Counted from the stretch's first letter, positions 15,500-24,872 are shown. The stretch: 58,340 bases of DNA from Planctomycetota bacterium (GCA_023135865.1 JAGLSG010000022.1:1-58340), one strand, 5' to 3'. The notes: generated from the letters alone by a model not told the origin. Translations and numbers: made by a program.

Positions 15500-16246
15500 A
15501 TGAATAATCCAAGCGAAATAAATCTTTCAGAGATAAAGCTGGGCATCGTTTGCCCAATGGCCAATGAACGCTCAACGGCTGTGGATTTTGTCCGGCAGGT
15601 TCTTGAACAATGCGTTGGCTTTAAGAGCGTGAAATTTTTTGCAATTTTTGATAGCAGCTGCAAAGACGGCACTTTCGATTTGTTAAAAAATATGCCCGAT
15701 AAACCAGCTGAACTGGATGTAGTTTTTGCCGCTGAAAATCGATGCGTTGTAGATGCTTATGTTTTCGGCTACAAAAAAGCGATTAGTGCTGGTTGCGATT
15801 GGCTCCTCGAAATCGATGCCGGTTTCAGCCATCAGCCAAAAGAGATTCCGCAATTTTTCGCTCAAATAAATCAGGGCTATGATTGTGTTTTCGGCAGCCG
15901 TTTCTGCAAAGGCGGCAGTTTCTCAGATGCCCCTTTGGGCCGCTATTTAATCAGCCGATTGGGAAGCATTGCAACTAACATTCTGCTTGGGACAAAATTA
16001 AAAGATATGACCAGCGGCTTTGAAATGTTCACGAAAGAAGCTATGCAAAAAATTCTAAACATTGGCATTAAATCACGCGGCCATTTTTTTCAGACGGAAA
16101 TCAAGGCCTATTGTCGGAAAATGAAAATCGCTGAAGTTCCAATCAATTACAGCACTCCGAGCGAAAACGTAAATACAGCTGTGCTTATGGACGCATTCAA
16201 AAATTTATTTCGCTTGTTTGCAAAGCGTCTAACCGGTAATCTGTAA
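15500..16246 (+). CDS. Glycosyltransferase family 2, dolichyl-phosphate mannosyltransferase-like
   Basis: This 248-aa GT-A fold enzyme probably transfers a sugar from a nucleotide donor to a polyprenyl phosphate. The nucleotide-binding start is 'LGIVCPMANERSTAVDFVRQ', the first acidic patch is 'FDSSCKDGTFDLL', and the DxD equivalent is in 'LEIDAGFSHQPKEI'. 'VFGSRFCKGGSF' and the C-terminal 'RGHFFQTEIKAYCRKMKIAEVPI' are typical of the DPM1-like branch. No C-terminal membrane helices are present, unlike PglB-linked forms. The stop is four bases before the next gene, so the two are surely co-transcribed. Confidence 0.88.
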   Translation: MNNPSEINLSEIKLGIVCPMANERSTAVDFVRQVLEQCVGFKSVKFFAIFDSSCKDGTFDLLKNMPDKPAELDVVFAAENRCVVDAYVFGYKKAISAGCDWLLEIDAGFSHQPKEIPQFFAQINQGYDCVFGSRFCKGGSFSDAPLGRYLISRLGSIATNILLGTKLKDMTSGFEMFTKEAMQKILNIGIKSRGHFFQTEIKAYCRKMKIAEVPINYSTPSENVNTAVLMDAFKNLFRLFAKRLTGNL

Positions 16247-16250
16247 AACT

Positions 16251-17255
16251 ATGAAAGATGAAATTTTTGTTATAGTAACTTCCATTGCCGCTCCTAATCG
16301 AGCGATGCAGCAATTAGCCAACGGCTGCACAAAAGCTGGCTGGCAATTTATCGTAATAGGCGATGCGGCAAGCCCAAAAGATTTTACCCTTGATGGCTGT
16401 GATTTTTACGGCCTTGAAAGACAAAAGAAAACCGATTTAAAATTTGCGCAAATCTGTCCCGAAAGACATTACGCCAGAAAAAATATCGGCTATCTTCTCG
16501 CTATTGAAAACAATGCTTCAATGATTATTGAAACCGATGATGACAATTTCCCATATCCAAAATTCTTTGAGCCGAGAAAATCAACTTTTAATACCGCTGC
16601 AATTGAAAACGCCGGCTGGGTAAATATGTATAGCTATTTTACTGAGCAGAACATCTGGCCGCGCGGCTTTGCTCTTGAAAAACTCAGCGAAAAAATTCCT
16701 GCTTATAAATCGCTGCCGCAAAAAAATATTGATTGTCCTATCCAGCAGGGCTTGGCAAATGATAATCCTGACGTTGATGCGATTTACCGACTAACACTTC
16801 CACTTCCGCAAACTTTTAGAAAGGATGTTGAGGTTGCATTGGCCGATGGCTCGTGGTGTCCTTTTAATAGTCAGAATACGACCTGGCTTCCGAAAGCATT
16901 TGAGCTTTTGTATTTGCCGAGTTATTGCTCATTTAGAATGACAGACATTTGGCGAAGTTTCATCGCACAAAAAATCGTTCAAATAAACGGTTGGGCAGTT
17001 TTATTCACCGAGCCGACCGTCCGTCAGGAGCGAAACGAACATGAGCTTCTGCGTGATTTTAGCGATGAAGTGCCTGGCTATTTGAACAACGGCAAAATCT
17101 GCGAAGCATTGGATGGATTGGCTTTGGAAAAAGGCGATGAAAAAATCGCTGACAATTTGAAAATCTGCTACGAAAAACTTATAGCTATGAATTTGGTGGG
17201 CAGGGAAGAATTGAATTTGCTTGATGCGTGGCTTGAAGATTTGGGAGCAGTTTAG
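16251..17255 (+). CDS. STELLO-like (DUF288) putative glycosyltransferase
   Basis: This 334-aa cytosolic-looking protein has no signal peptide. The pattern 'CPERHYARKNIGYLLAIENN' and the acidic 'MIIETDDDNFPYPKF' resemble the STELLO/DUF288 family, named from plant Golgi proteins with a GT-like DxD centre. 'ADGSWCPFNSQNTTWLPKAFELLYLPSYCSFRMTDIWRSFIAQ' also fits that family's middle block. The donor and acceptor are unknown. It lies four bases after the GT2 gene, suggesting that both act on the same surface glycan. The assignment is by recalled motif resemblance and should be tested with a profile search. Confidence 0.65.
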   Translation: MKDEIFVIVTSIAAPNRAMQQLANGCTKAGWQFIVIGDAASPKDFTLDGCDFYGLERQKKTDLKFAQICPERHYARKNIGYLLAIENNASMIIETDDDNFPYPKFFEPRKSTFNTAAIENAGWVNMYSYFTEQNIWPRGFALEKLSEKIPAYKSLPQKNIDCPIQQGLANDNPDVDAIYRLTLPLPQTFRKDVEVALADGSWCPFNSQNTTWLPKAFELLYLPSYCSFRMTDIWRSFIAQKIVQINGWAVLFTEPTVRQERNEHELLRDFSDEVPGYLNNGKICEALDGLALEKGDEKIADNLKICYEKLIAMNLVGREELNLLDAWLEDLGAV

Positions 17256-17261
17256 AGCAAT

Positions 17262-18530
17262 TTAATTTTCAGCTTTGAAAGGTGTATACAGCGGGTCGCC
17301 GATTAAGAGCATTTGCCAGGAATTGAACGGCTTTGTTCGGCAATAGGCCTCGACAAGGCAGCGGCCATTAAACAATTCTGCAAAAAATTCATTCGGCTTT
17401 GGAAATGCCTGTAAATACGGTTCAGCTACCGCGCCGAGCGTAGCTGTGATTCCATCCTGTAGCATAGCCGGACACCACTGACTGCTGCCGGGATTGCGAA
17501 GGTCAACAGCTTCCAAGCTGGCAATATGATAGCCGATTGCGCCAGAGGCAAAATCGAAGGCATCAACATATTTTTTTAAGCTGTACCAGCCGCAGTAAAT
17601 AGCCGTATCAGGACAGCTGTCTGGTTCAAAGACATTTGCTGTTTTTTCCTGCCTGACTTGCATTAGTGCACGGCGTTTTATTTGAGCAGCCAAACTTTTT
17701 AGCGACTGGTCGAATCCGGCAAATACACCTTCGCCTTTTCTCTTTATTGAGTAGCCACAGTCAATATAAGCGATTCCTTTTAAGCCGGCCTCCTCTGTGA
17801 GCAGGGCTTTATCGATTAGTCCTTTGGCCGTTTCAAATCCGCCCGGCCCATCAAGCCGGGAAACCATTAGCGTTTTGAAATCCCAAAATGAAAATTTATT
17901 GTTTAGAGTGTTCGGCTGCCAGCGGTACAACTCATAACTATCAAACATTACCATCGCCAGTTCACTATCAACGGAGGCGTTTGTTTCTTTGCCAATTATT
18001 CGGTCGATTCTCGAACGCAGCAAAAGCAATTTGTGATTTATAGCTTTGCTCTGTGCTGCCGATTTATTTTTATCGAGCAGTAGCAGTTGCCCTTCCAATT
18101 CGTCTTCTTCTTTTTTCAACTCCTTCAATAATTTCTGTTCATCATTGAGCCAACCTCTTTCTGCCACCTTAAAAGGCACGCCATAGGTTGTTAAAAGGCA
18201 TCTGACAGGACTTGCAAATGGGGCAGAAAACGGCTCGGAGTCGATTCGGCTAGCGAATTCACGAACAGCTATTTTTTTTCGGATGGGCTTGGCGAGTTTT
18301 TCCTGATAATTTTTTCTTGTGATTGTATCTTTGAGTTCAGAGCCGAGCGAAAGCGAAATGATATTGCTTTTTGGAACCGCTCTTTTTTTACAATAGTATT
18401 TTGCAATTTCGACTGATTCGGAAATGTCGCTGTTTACAATAATGAGTATTTCATCCGGCTGCAGTGCCGAAGAAATTTGTGCTGAAAATAAAATCAGGAT
18501 AAAAATCAGGATTGTTTTTGTAATGCCCAT
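17262..18530 (-). CDS. TIGR03790-family exported protein
   Basis: This 422-aa protein starts with a signal peptide (GITKTILIFILILFSAQISSAL). It matches my memory of the uncharacterised TIGR03790 family, common in Planctomycetes and Acidobacteria: 'DEILIIVNSDISESVEIAKYYCKKRAVP' near the N-terminus, 'CLLTTYGVPFKV', 'YCGWYSL' and a late 'GDPLYTPF'. A Lys/Glu-rich segment at about 150-200 is probably coiled coil. The ATG at 18530 is preferred over an upstream TTG. It is the last gene of the minus-strand polysaccharide block, 48 bases after the sugar transferase gene. No enzymatic role is assigned. Confidence 0.8.
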   Translation of the reverse strand: MGITKTILIFILILFSAQISSALQPDEILIIVNSDISESVEIAKYYCKKRAVPKSNIISLSLGSELKDTITRKNYQEKLAKPIRKKIAVREFASRIDSEPFSAPFASPVRCLLTTYGVPFKVAERGWLNDEQKLLKELKKEEDELEGQLLLLDKNKSAAQSKAINHKLLLLRSRIDRIIGKETNASVDSELAMVMFDSYELYRWQPNTLNNKFSFWDFKTLMVSRLDGPGGFETAKGLIDKALLTEEAGLKGIAYIDCGYSIKRKGEGVFAGFDQSLKSLAAQIKRRALMQVRQEKTANVFEPDSCPDTAIYCGWYSLKKYVDAFDFASGAIGYHIASLEAVDLRNPGSSQWCPAMLQDGITATLGAVAEPYLQAFPKPNEFFAELFNGRCLVEAYCRTKPFNSWQMLLIGDPLYTPFKAEN

Positions 18531-18578
18531 TTTGTGTTTATGGATTCGCAAAAAAGATGTGTTATTGTTTTTTGATTT

Positions 18579-19193
18579 TTAATTCTGATTTTGGCTGCGT
18601 GTGTGCTCGTTTTTTGAATATCTTTTTTCGTAGATACTTGTTTTGCCAAAAACCTGAAGGATAGTTATGAATATGATTTTTATATCGGTGAAAAAATTCG
18701 CTGCCTCTACATACTTTGCGTCGAATTCGAGTTTTTCTTCACGTGTCAGTTCGCCTCGTCCGCAAATTTGAGCCAGGCCTGTCAAGCCCGGTTTTACGAG
18801 CAGCCGTTTTTTTTGTCTTTCATTCCACTCAGCCATTTGTGCAATGTACAATGGCCGCGGCCCGACAATACTCATATTGCCTTTTAGAATATTGAAAAGC
18901 TGCGGCAGTTCATCGAGCGAGTATTCCCGCAGGAATTTTCCTGTTTTGGTTAGCCGGCTGTCGCTTGCTGATTTTGGACTTGGCCCGAATGGGTCAGTTT
19001 CAATTTTCATTGTTCGAAATTTATAAAAGACAAATGGCTTGCCGTTTTTGCCAGCTCTTTCTTGTTTAAAAATCGCTGCTCCTTTGCTCGTAAGTTTTAT
19101 AGCGATGATAATTAAAATAAAAAACGGTAGCAGAATTATTACCGCCGGAAGTGAAGGGACTAAATCGAAAATTCGTTTGGATATTTTTTTCAT
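18579..19193 (-). CDS. Initiating sugar-1-phosphate transferase (bacterial sugar transferase family)
   Basis: This 204-aa polyprenyl-phosphate hexose/acetamido-hexose-1-phosphate transferase loads the first sugar of the repeat unit onto undecaprenyl phosphate. One N-terminal hydrophobic hairpin (PSLPAVIILLPFFILIIIAIKL) is followed by the catalytic block. Signatures are 'FKQERAGKNGKPFVFYKFRTM', 'LREYSLDELPQLFNILKGNMS', 'VGPRPL', and 'KPGLTGLAQICGRGELT'. It lacks the extra N-terminal spans of WcaJ-type enzymes, so it is the short PglC-like monotopic form. It sits between the GNAT and TIGR03790 genes with short spacers. Confidence 0.93.
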   Translation of the reverse strand: MKKISKRIFDLVPSLPAVIILLPFFILIIIAIKLTSKGAAIFKQERAGKNGKPFVFYKFRTMKIETDPFGPSPKSASDSRLTKTGKFLREYSLDELPQLFNILKGNMSIVGPRPLYIAQMAEWNERQKKRLLVKPGLTGLAQICGRGELTREEKLEFDAKYVEAANFFTDIKIIFITILQVFGKTSIYEKRYSKNEHTRSQNQN

Positions 19194-19200
19194 AGCTTTT

Positions 19201-19815
19201 TTATTTATTCGTTTTCGCTATGTAGATATTGCTTTTAACGCCGTGATTTTCTATTTGGCCAGCCGGCTCAAATCCGCATTTAAGATACAGGTTATTCGCC
19301 GGCCTATTATCTGCTCCAACGAGCACTTTGACTTTATTTATTCCTTTTTGCAGGCATTCTTGAAAACCATTTTGCACTAATTGCTTAGCCAATCCTTTTT
19401 GGCGACCTGATGGAGAGACGACAATTGAAAGTAATTCAGCTGAAGGAAGATTCATTTTTTTTATTCTGTTTGGATAAAATAGTGTTTCGATTATTTTTTT
19501 CACTAATTTCGGCGAAAATATTTTGCCAGCCAGCAGAAATACAAACCTGAATCCTTTTTTAACGATAACTGTTTTGTAAAGTGATTTTAGATTTGTGGTA
19601 AAGGATATGAACCCCAAAACTTCTTCGTTTTCGACAGCTACGAATCCGAAACTGTTTTTGTCTTCTGCTATTACTTTGTATAAAGCTGTAACAAAATCAA
19701 TTCCGAGCGAACTGATAAATCCGGTTGATATGCCATGGATATGAAGTTTTGCGACTTGCTTAACGTAAATAGGGTCAAATTTACGAATTATCGTATTTGT
19801 TTCGGTACCGTTCAT
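19201..19815 (-). CDS. GNAT-family N-acetyltransferase
   Basis: This 204-aa protein has the GNAT fold. 'SFGFVAVENEEVLGFISFTT' is the central strand pair, 'LLSIVVSPSGRQKGLAKQLV' holds the acetyl-CoA pyrophosphate-binding R/QxxGxG/A motif, and 'NRPANNLYLKCGFEPAG' is motif B. It overlaps the end of the preceding glycosyltransferase gene by four bases (ATGA), so translation is coupled. Within the locus it probably acetylates a sugar intermediate or nucleotide sugar, but the substrate is not readable. Confidence 0.85.
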   Translation of the reverse strand: MNGTETNTIIRKFDPIYVKQVAKLHIHGISTGFISSLGIDFVTALYKVIAEDKNSFGFVAVENEEVLGFISFTTNLKSLYKTVIVKKGFRFVFLLAGKIFSPKLVKKIIETLFYPNRIKKMNLPSAELLSIVVSPSGRQKGLAKQLVQNGFQECLQKGINKVKVLVGADNRPANNLYLKCGFEPAGQIENHGVKSNIYIAKTNK

Positions 19816-21038
19816 AATACTTCGTTCACCGTTGAGGAAATCACGTCCAGTGCTTGCATTGCCAGTTTTTTTCTGTCGAAAATTTCTTCTGCAAGCCGAC
19901 GTGAATTCTGTCCCATTGTAGCCAACTGCTCTCTGTGTAAATTAAAATAAAGCACCTTCTCGATAAATTCATCAATATCACATAACTCACAACCAAAGCC
20001 GGCATTGTTATTTTCAATAAACTTCCTTTGCCAACCAGAGTAATTCAAAACTATGGGCTTGCCGGCGCTGAGAGAGTCAAAAAACTTATTAGCGGAATTA
20101 TGCTCTATAATTGGAAAATTGCCTATGACCACAAGGGCAACATCCGCTGCAGCAAAAACATCTGGCACTGTGCGTTTGGGAATTGACTGCAAAATCTGTA
20201 CATTATCAAGATTAAGTTTTGCAACTCTTTTTTCAATAGCTGCTTTTTCATTGCCCTGACCAATCAGAACAAACAGAATATCTTTATTGGCTCTTAGTTT
20301 TTCTGCCGCATCAATAACAAATTGCAGACTGTTTACTTTACCAATAGCTCCTGCGTGTAAGAAAACTAACTTTTTATTCCAATTGTATTTGTCCCTTATA
20401 TGAGACCTATCGATATCTATGCCGAATAAATCTAAATCACAACTGTTAGGGATTACTGTAATGTTTTTATCTAAACCACTCACTTTGCTAATTCCTTCAG
20501 CCATTCCCGGCGAAAGAGCGATAATCTGAGAGCTTTGTTTATATATCACTTTTTCCAGCCACAAAAGCAATTTGACAAAGATGCTGTTTTTTATAATTCC
20601 CAATTCAATGGGGATCTCAGGCCATTGATCTCGAACTTCAAATACAAATGGAATACGTCTGAACCATCTGCCCACAAGAGCAGGGATCCCAACCGTCAAC
20701 GGAGTACTTGATGCATAAACAGCGTCCGGTTTTTTTGTAAACAAAATAAACAAACTTGCCAGAACAAAAAACAAAATAAATGATAAACTCCTAGCAACAA
20801 ATGCCATTTTTTGATTATATGGTAAATTGAAAGCAAGAACTTCTATTCCATCAAGTTCAAACTTTTTTATTATCCTACCTTTTGCGGAACTAACTTCTTC
20901 GCTTGTCAGCTGCGCAATAGTGGTTAACATACGAACCTTGTGACCCGCTGATACCCACTTGCGAGCAAACTCATAATTTCGTGTTCCCGTATGTCCGTTC
21001 GGCGTTGCAAAATATTGATGAATATAAAGAATGTTCAT
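19812..21038 (-). CDS. Glycosyltransferase family 4 (WbuB/FnlC-region-like)
   Basis: This 408-aa GT-B enzyme begins with 'NILYIHQYFATPNGHTGTRNYEFAR', a start typical of WbuB-like glycosyltransferases. The linker has the signature 'EVRDQWPEIPIELGI'. The C-terminal nucleotide-sugar domain has 'FLHAGAIGKVNSL', 'LIGQGNEKAAIEKRV' and the EX7E-like 'EHNSANKFFDSLSAGKPIVLN'. It adds a sugar to the lipid-linked repeat unit at the cytoplasmic membrane face. It overlaps the following GNAT gene by four bases. Confidence 0.92.
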   Translation of the reverse strand: MNILYIHQYFATPNGHTGTRNYEFARKWVSAGHKVRMLTTIAQLTSEEVSSAKGRIIKKFELDGIEVLAFNLPYNQKMAFVARSLSFILFFVLASLFILFTKKPDAVYASSTPLTVGIPALVGRWFRRIPFVFEVRDQWPEIPIELGIIKNSIFVKLLLWLEKVIYKQSSQIIALSPGMAEGISKVSGLDKNITVIPNSCDLDLFGIDIDRSHIRDKYNWNKKLVFLHAGAIGKVNSLQFVIDAAEKLRANKDILFVLIGQGNEKAAIEKRVAKLNLDNVQILQSIPKRTVPDVFAAADVALVVIGNFPIIEHNSANKFFDSLSAGKPIVLNYSGWQRKFIENNNAGFGCELCDIDEFIEKVLYFNLHREQLATMGQNSRRLAEEIFDRKKLAMQALDVISSTVNEVL

Positions 21039-21095
21039 GATCTATTTTTGTAAACCAACTTTTTTTGATGATTCTAACAGTTAGCGACCCCTTAT

Positions 21096-22265
21096 TCAAC
21101 TGTGATATACACTTATAGTTTGCTCGGCTATCCTCTGCCAGTTATACTGTTCGCCAGCAACTGATCTTGCCGCCTCCGACATTTTTGCATAATTGTCACC
21201 CTCAAAGCACTTGACCACACTATTAGCTATTGCTTGATGGTCGCCGGGATTAATAACGTATCCAGTTTCTCCATCTTTGACCATTTCAGCCAAACCTCCA
21301 ACATTAGTACTGATAACCGGGATGCCCTCCACATACGCCATTACAGTATTTCCGCTTTGGGAAGCTGATGTGTAAGGCTGAACCAATATGTCTATCACCG
21401 AAAGATACGCTTTCATATCAGGAGTTGGAAGAAAACGCAGATCTTTCCATAAATCTTGGCTATCACAAAACTCACCAAGCTGCTTTTCAAGTGACTCTTT
21501 ACACCCGACTAAAACTGAACCTGCCACAAGGAAAAAACTATCAGAAATTTGTTTTTTTATAAGAGGCATAGCTTTTATGAAATAATTCAACCCCTTATAA
21601 GGGCGAATTAACCCAAGAAATGCAACTACTTTTCTGCCTGCAGCCGCAAGTTTTACATTTTCAGCCAGTTCAACATTGAAGCCACATTGAGAAAATATAT
21701 ATCCAAAATCGCCGTGTGGGATCACCGATATTTTTTCAGCATCCACCCCGGCTTTATGAACAATCTTGTCACGCGTAAAATCGGTCAAAGCAATTATATT
21801 ATCGACTTGACTGTAAATCTGCGAAAAACTCTTCATACTTGAGGATTTTTCCTCATGCGGAAATGGATTGTGTGCGGTAAATATTACTTTGCAACCCATG
21901 GCCTGCATTGCTCGTATTGCCCAGTAATCCAGATTATTAAACACTGTCCACATAAAATGGACCACTCTGATTCGATGAATCAGGATATAAGCTAATAATG
22001 CTGCCAAATCAAATGGATATTCAATTCCTCGAAACACACGACGCACACGACGGGATGAAATCACCCTACTTATCAAGCGAGCTAAATAAAAAAAACAGTA
22101 ACGAACCTTTATTTTAGCCGGAGGAGTTATGTCCTCATAAGCAAACTTTGTCGTTGCATAGATAACATCTTGTCCGTTTCGTTCAAGAGCATCCATAAGA
22201 CAATAATTATAATTGGGTGTATTCTGGCAGGCATCTACTATTAAAACAATTTTGTCCATTGGCAT
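21096..22265 (-). CDS. Glycosyltransferase family 4
   Basis: This 389-aa GT-B enzyme has an N-terminal Rossmann domain ('KIVLIVDACQNTPNYNYCLMDALER') and a cysteine-poor C-terminal domain. The latter carries 'VAFLGLIRPYKGLNYFIKAMPL', 'VAGSVLVGCKESLEKQL', and the donor-binding 'PYTSASQSGNTVMAYVEGIPVISTNVGGLAEMV'. Its architecture fits GT4 mannosyl/glucosyl-type enzymes acting on lipid-linked precursors. It is separated from the neighbouring GT4 by 57 bases and from the HprK-like gene by 37 bases, inside the minus-strand operon. Confidence 0.92.
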   Translation of the reverse strand: MPMDKIVLIVDACQNTPNYNYCLMDALERNGQDVIYATTKFAYEDITPPAKIKVRYCFFYLARLISRVISSRRVRRVFRGIEYPFDLAALLAYILIHRIRVVHFMWTVFNNLDYWAIRAMQAMGCKVIFTAHNPFPHEEKSSSMKSFSQIYSQVDNIIALTDFTRDKIVHKAGVDAEKISVIPHGDFGYIFSQCGFNVELAENVKLAAAGRKVVAFLGLIRPYKGLNYFIKAMPLIKKQISDSFFLVAGSVLVGCKESLEKQLGEFCDSQDLWKDLRFLPTPDMKAYLSVIDILVQPYTSASQSGNTVMAYVEGIPVISTNVGGLAEMVKDGETGYVINPGDHQAIANSVVKCFEGDNYAKMSEAARSVAGEQYNWQRIAEQTISVYHS

Positions 22266-22302
22266 ATTTAGGCCTTAGAATAGAGAAACTATACTATCCA
22301 TT

Positions 22303-23397
22303 TTAAAACAATTTACTGATAACTTCTTCTATAAGAGGATAAAAACCGGTATGGTCAGGCGAAGATATTTGATGTACAGGAACGCTGTCGATCATAAGTT
22401 TGACAAGTTCTTTTTCCTTCTCAAGGTAGTCATAGATGGTTGACCTTCTGTTAAAGAAAAGCGAAGACAAGATAAGGCGATTTCGAGAATAACTAAATTC
22501 AAGATTCTGAAGATTTATCAAGTCCGTCAATATCTGTTTGCTATTTGCTGGTTTGCTACTTTTCGGTCCTCTACTTAAAAAAAATACTCCTGCCAATGGA
22601 GCCCTGGGGCAAATATTTTGTCCACTATAATGTTCCGTGTCAATAAAAGTTTGTTTAGAAAAGTTTTGTTTGTATATTGTTTGATAAAGTCCAGCCCTAA
22701 GTTTTTGTAATAATCCTGTTTTTTTGCGTTTTTCCATTGTTGCCGTAAAGGGCAAGCCTGTTACTTCCATCTTTTTATTTACTAATGAAATATCTTCGGA
22801 CATAAAATTGGCACCCTTGGAAATTAGTTGTATGGTCGAATATGTCTTTCCAGTATCAGGTAAGCCAGCAAATAAAAATGCCTTGCCATCAATTTCTACA
22901 CACGCCGAATGGAAACTCAGATAATCGTGTTCCAAGAGTTTAACTATGAGGATGTCATTCAGTGTATTTGCCACAGTGAACAGTTTACTGAACTTACATC
23001 GAGCCCAACGCCTGAATTGAGGATTAAATTTCAGAGTCGTATGAGTCCCAAAAAGATTTTCTAAAAGAATAAAACCATTTGCTGTGGCAAAACGAAATGG
23101 CCTTATCATCGCGGCTTCATCTCTGTCGAAATTCCCATAGTAGTTGTAAAATGAAAGAGCTTCAGGCCAGGCTTCAAATTCTTCCTTAGTTTCAATACAG
23201 GATATTTCAAATAACTTTGATTTTACACCACTGTTAATTGATATTTTATTAGCTGACCCACCCACACATAGGCTCCCGTGTTTGTGGTCGCCAAGAAGCT
23301 TATCGCTTACGTTTGTATGAATTAAAAACAAGGGATCTTGATCTTGTAAAAATTCCAAGGTAGTAGTTGTGGTTAAGTTTTTCTTATAATTTGTCAC
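22303..23397 (-). CDS. HprK-like P-loop kinase domain protein in polysaccharide locus
   Basis: In this 364-aa protein the middle part resembles the C-terminal kinase domain of HPr kinase. 'H163-S-A-C-V-E-I' leads into the Walker A 'G178-LPDTGKT', followed by 'GANFMSEDISLV', the pattern of HprK-related kinases ('lsDDxvll'). The N-terminal 150 residues are unlike classical HprK. No HPr-like partner or PTS gene is in the window. Proteins of this kind recur in capsule/exosortase-type loci and in some peptide-modification clusters (HprK-related kinases A/B). Here it sits between a GT4 and the flippase gene. The GTG start at 23397 has AAGGGA at seven bases. The substrate is unknown; a phosphorylated sugar or the nearby 37-aa peptide are possibilities I cannot rank. 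Confidence 0.75.
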   Translation of the reverse strand: MTNYKKNLTTTTTLEFLQDQDPLFLIHTNVSDKLLGDHKHGSLCVGGSANKISINSGVKSKLFEISCIETKEEFEAWPEALSFYNYYGNFDRDEAAMIRPFRFATANGFILLENLFGTHTTLKFNPQFRRWARCKFSKLFTVANTLNDILIVKLLEHDYLSFHSACVEIDGKAFLFAGLPDTGKTYSTIQLISKGANFMSEDISLVNKKMEVTGLPFTATMEKRKKTGLLQKLRAGLYQTIYKQNFSKQTFIDTEHYSGQNICPRAPLAGVFFLSRGPKSSKPANSKQILTDLINLQNLEFSYSRNRLILSSLFFNRRSTIYDYLEKEKELVKLMIDSVPVHQISSPDHTGFYPLIEEVISKLF

Positions 23398-23447
23398 GAA
23401 AGTTCCCTTCTAAATAAAGTTTAATTCGGTTAATCTCCAATAGTTAT

Positions 23448-24872
23448 TTAAGCTTTTCGTTTCTGCCAACTTTTTATCATAGTCTTTGCTATACCCCAAA
23501 CTTCATCCTTGAAATTAAGTGCCAATAGAACACAACAACTCCAGGCAAAGATGAAAATTGCTAACTTGTACCAAACAGAAATGCATGGACAATACGAAGC
23601 AATTAAAAGTATGACCACCAAGACAATGCCCGGAACAACGAGTTTTCTAAGACTTACAACACTGGAGGCAAAATGTCGGCTAACTATCCAGTACGCAAAG
23701 ACCGTCCAAAGGTCTACCGCAAACAGCGTCCATGCCGCACCAACAATCCCCTTTCTGGGCACAATAAAAATGACAGAAAACATACAAACAATAGCACCAA
23801 CAATTTGTATCCCTACACGATACCACTGCTTATTAACACTCTCAAGCACATTTCCTGCAGGTATGGCAAGAAGGCGAAACAATATCCCAAATCCTATCCA
23901 TGGAAATAAAGGAACTGCTGACAGGTATCTTTCAGTGGCAAAGACTCTTACAATAAATTCAGGTATAAAATAACACACCCCAACAATCAATCCTCCGGCC
24001 AGCCACATCCCTCGAATCACCCTCCAGAAAACACGGGAAAATACTAGAAAATCTTCAGAAATAAATAATTTATGAAAAAGAGGGAGAGTCACTGTTGTGA
24101 CTGTCATTCCTACAACAAGTCCTATTTGATATACTTTAAGGGGAAGAAAATAACACCCAGCCTGCTCTTCTCCCAGTGTACCTCTGACATATGTAAGGGC
24201 CCAGTAAGCAGTGAAAGCAGAAGTAAACATCGCTGCCGCAAAGGGAATACTTGTCTTTATCAGATTACTGTACTCGAAAGTTATTACGGAAGTTCTTGCA
24301 GGCCTAACTAATATCAATCCAAGTATTGCTAACAAAAACGTAAAAAATAAATAGGGATAAACCACATAGTTATAATCAGCATCAGCTCGCCAACATATTA
24401 TTGCAGAAAGAAGCAGAACAAGGCCAGCTCCAAGATTCAGGATTGAAGCTTTGACATAATTTCTAGCCACTTGCAGGTCAACCTGGAAAAGCTCTATTAG
24501 CTGAAATATCAGAGCTGCCAAAGCAACCAGCACCGTTGGCCTACTCAATCGACCAGAACATCTTAAATAAACAAGTAAGCCTCCCAAATAAAGCAGCATT
24601 GTAACCAAACGCAAAAATATGGTTGGCAGCAAATAGTGGGCACGTAGATCAGGATATCTCGAAACAATTTGCCTGTATCCATGACTAATTCCTAAATTAA
24701 TCAGCCCTGCACCTATAAATACCAAGGCCTGATCGCTGGAAAACCTGCCCAGGGCCTCTGGGAAAAGTATTTTGGCCAGAATGACCCCAGATACAAGTAC
24801 CAGGACGCGGCTGAATAATGAAGTTGCAGTACCAATTAAAACGCCAAATCGATAAGAAGACTTATTGCTCAT
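23448..24872 (-). CDS. Wzx-like polysaccharide flippase (MOP superfamily)
   Basis: This 474-aa integral membrane protein has 12-14 hydrophobic segments spread over its whole length. The N-terminal 'LFSRVLVLVSGVILAKILFPEALGRFSS' resembles the MVF/polysaccharide transporter start, and 'IPFAAAMFTSAFTAYWALTYVRGTLGEEQAGCYFLPLKVY' opens the second half. It would translocate lipid-linked repeat units across the inner membrane. It overlaps the end of the polymerase-like gene by 11 bases. The family is clear; the transported glycan is unknown. Confidence 0.9.
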   Translation of the reverse strand: MSNKSSYRFGVLIGTATSLFSRVLVLVSGVILAKILFPEALGRFSSDQALVFIGAGLINLGISHGYRQIVSRYPDLRAHYLLPTIFLRLVTMLLYLGGLLVYLRCSGRLSRPTVLVALAALIFQLIELFQVDLQVARNYVKASILNLGAGLVLLLSAIICWRADADYNYVVYPYLFFTFLLAILGLILVRPARTSVITFEYSNLIKTSIPFAAAMFTSAFTAYWALTYVRGTLGEEQAGCYFLPLKVYQIGLVVGMTVTTVTLPLFHKLFISEDFLVFSRVFWRVIRGMWLAGGLIVGVCYFIPEFIVRVFATERYLSAVPLFPWIGFGILFRLLAIPAGNVLESVNKQWYRVGIQIVGAIVCMFSVIFIVPRKGIVGAAWTLFAVDLWTVFAYWIVSRHFASSVVSLRKLVVPGIVLVVILLIASYCPCISVWYKLAIFIFAWSCCVLLALNFKDEVWGIAKTMIKSWQKRKA

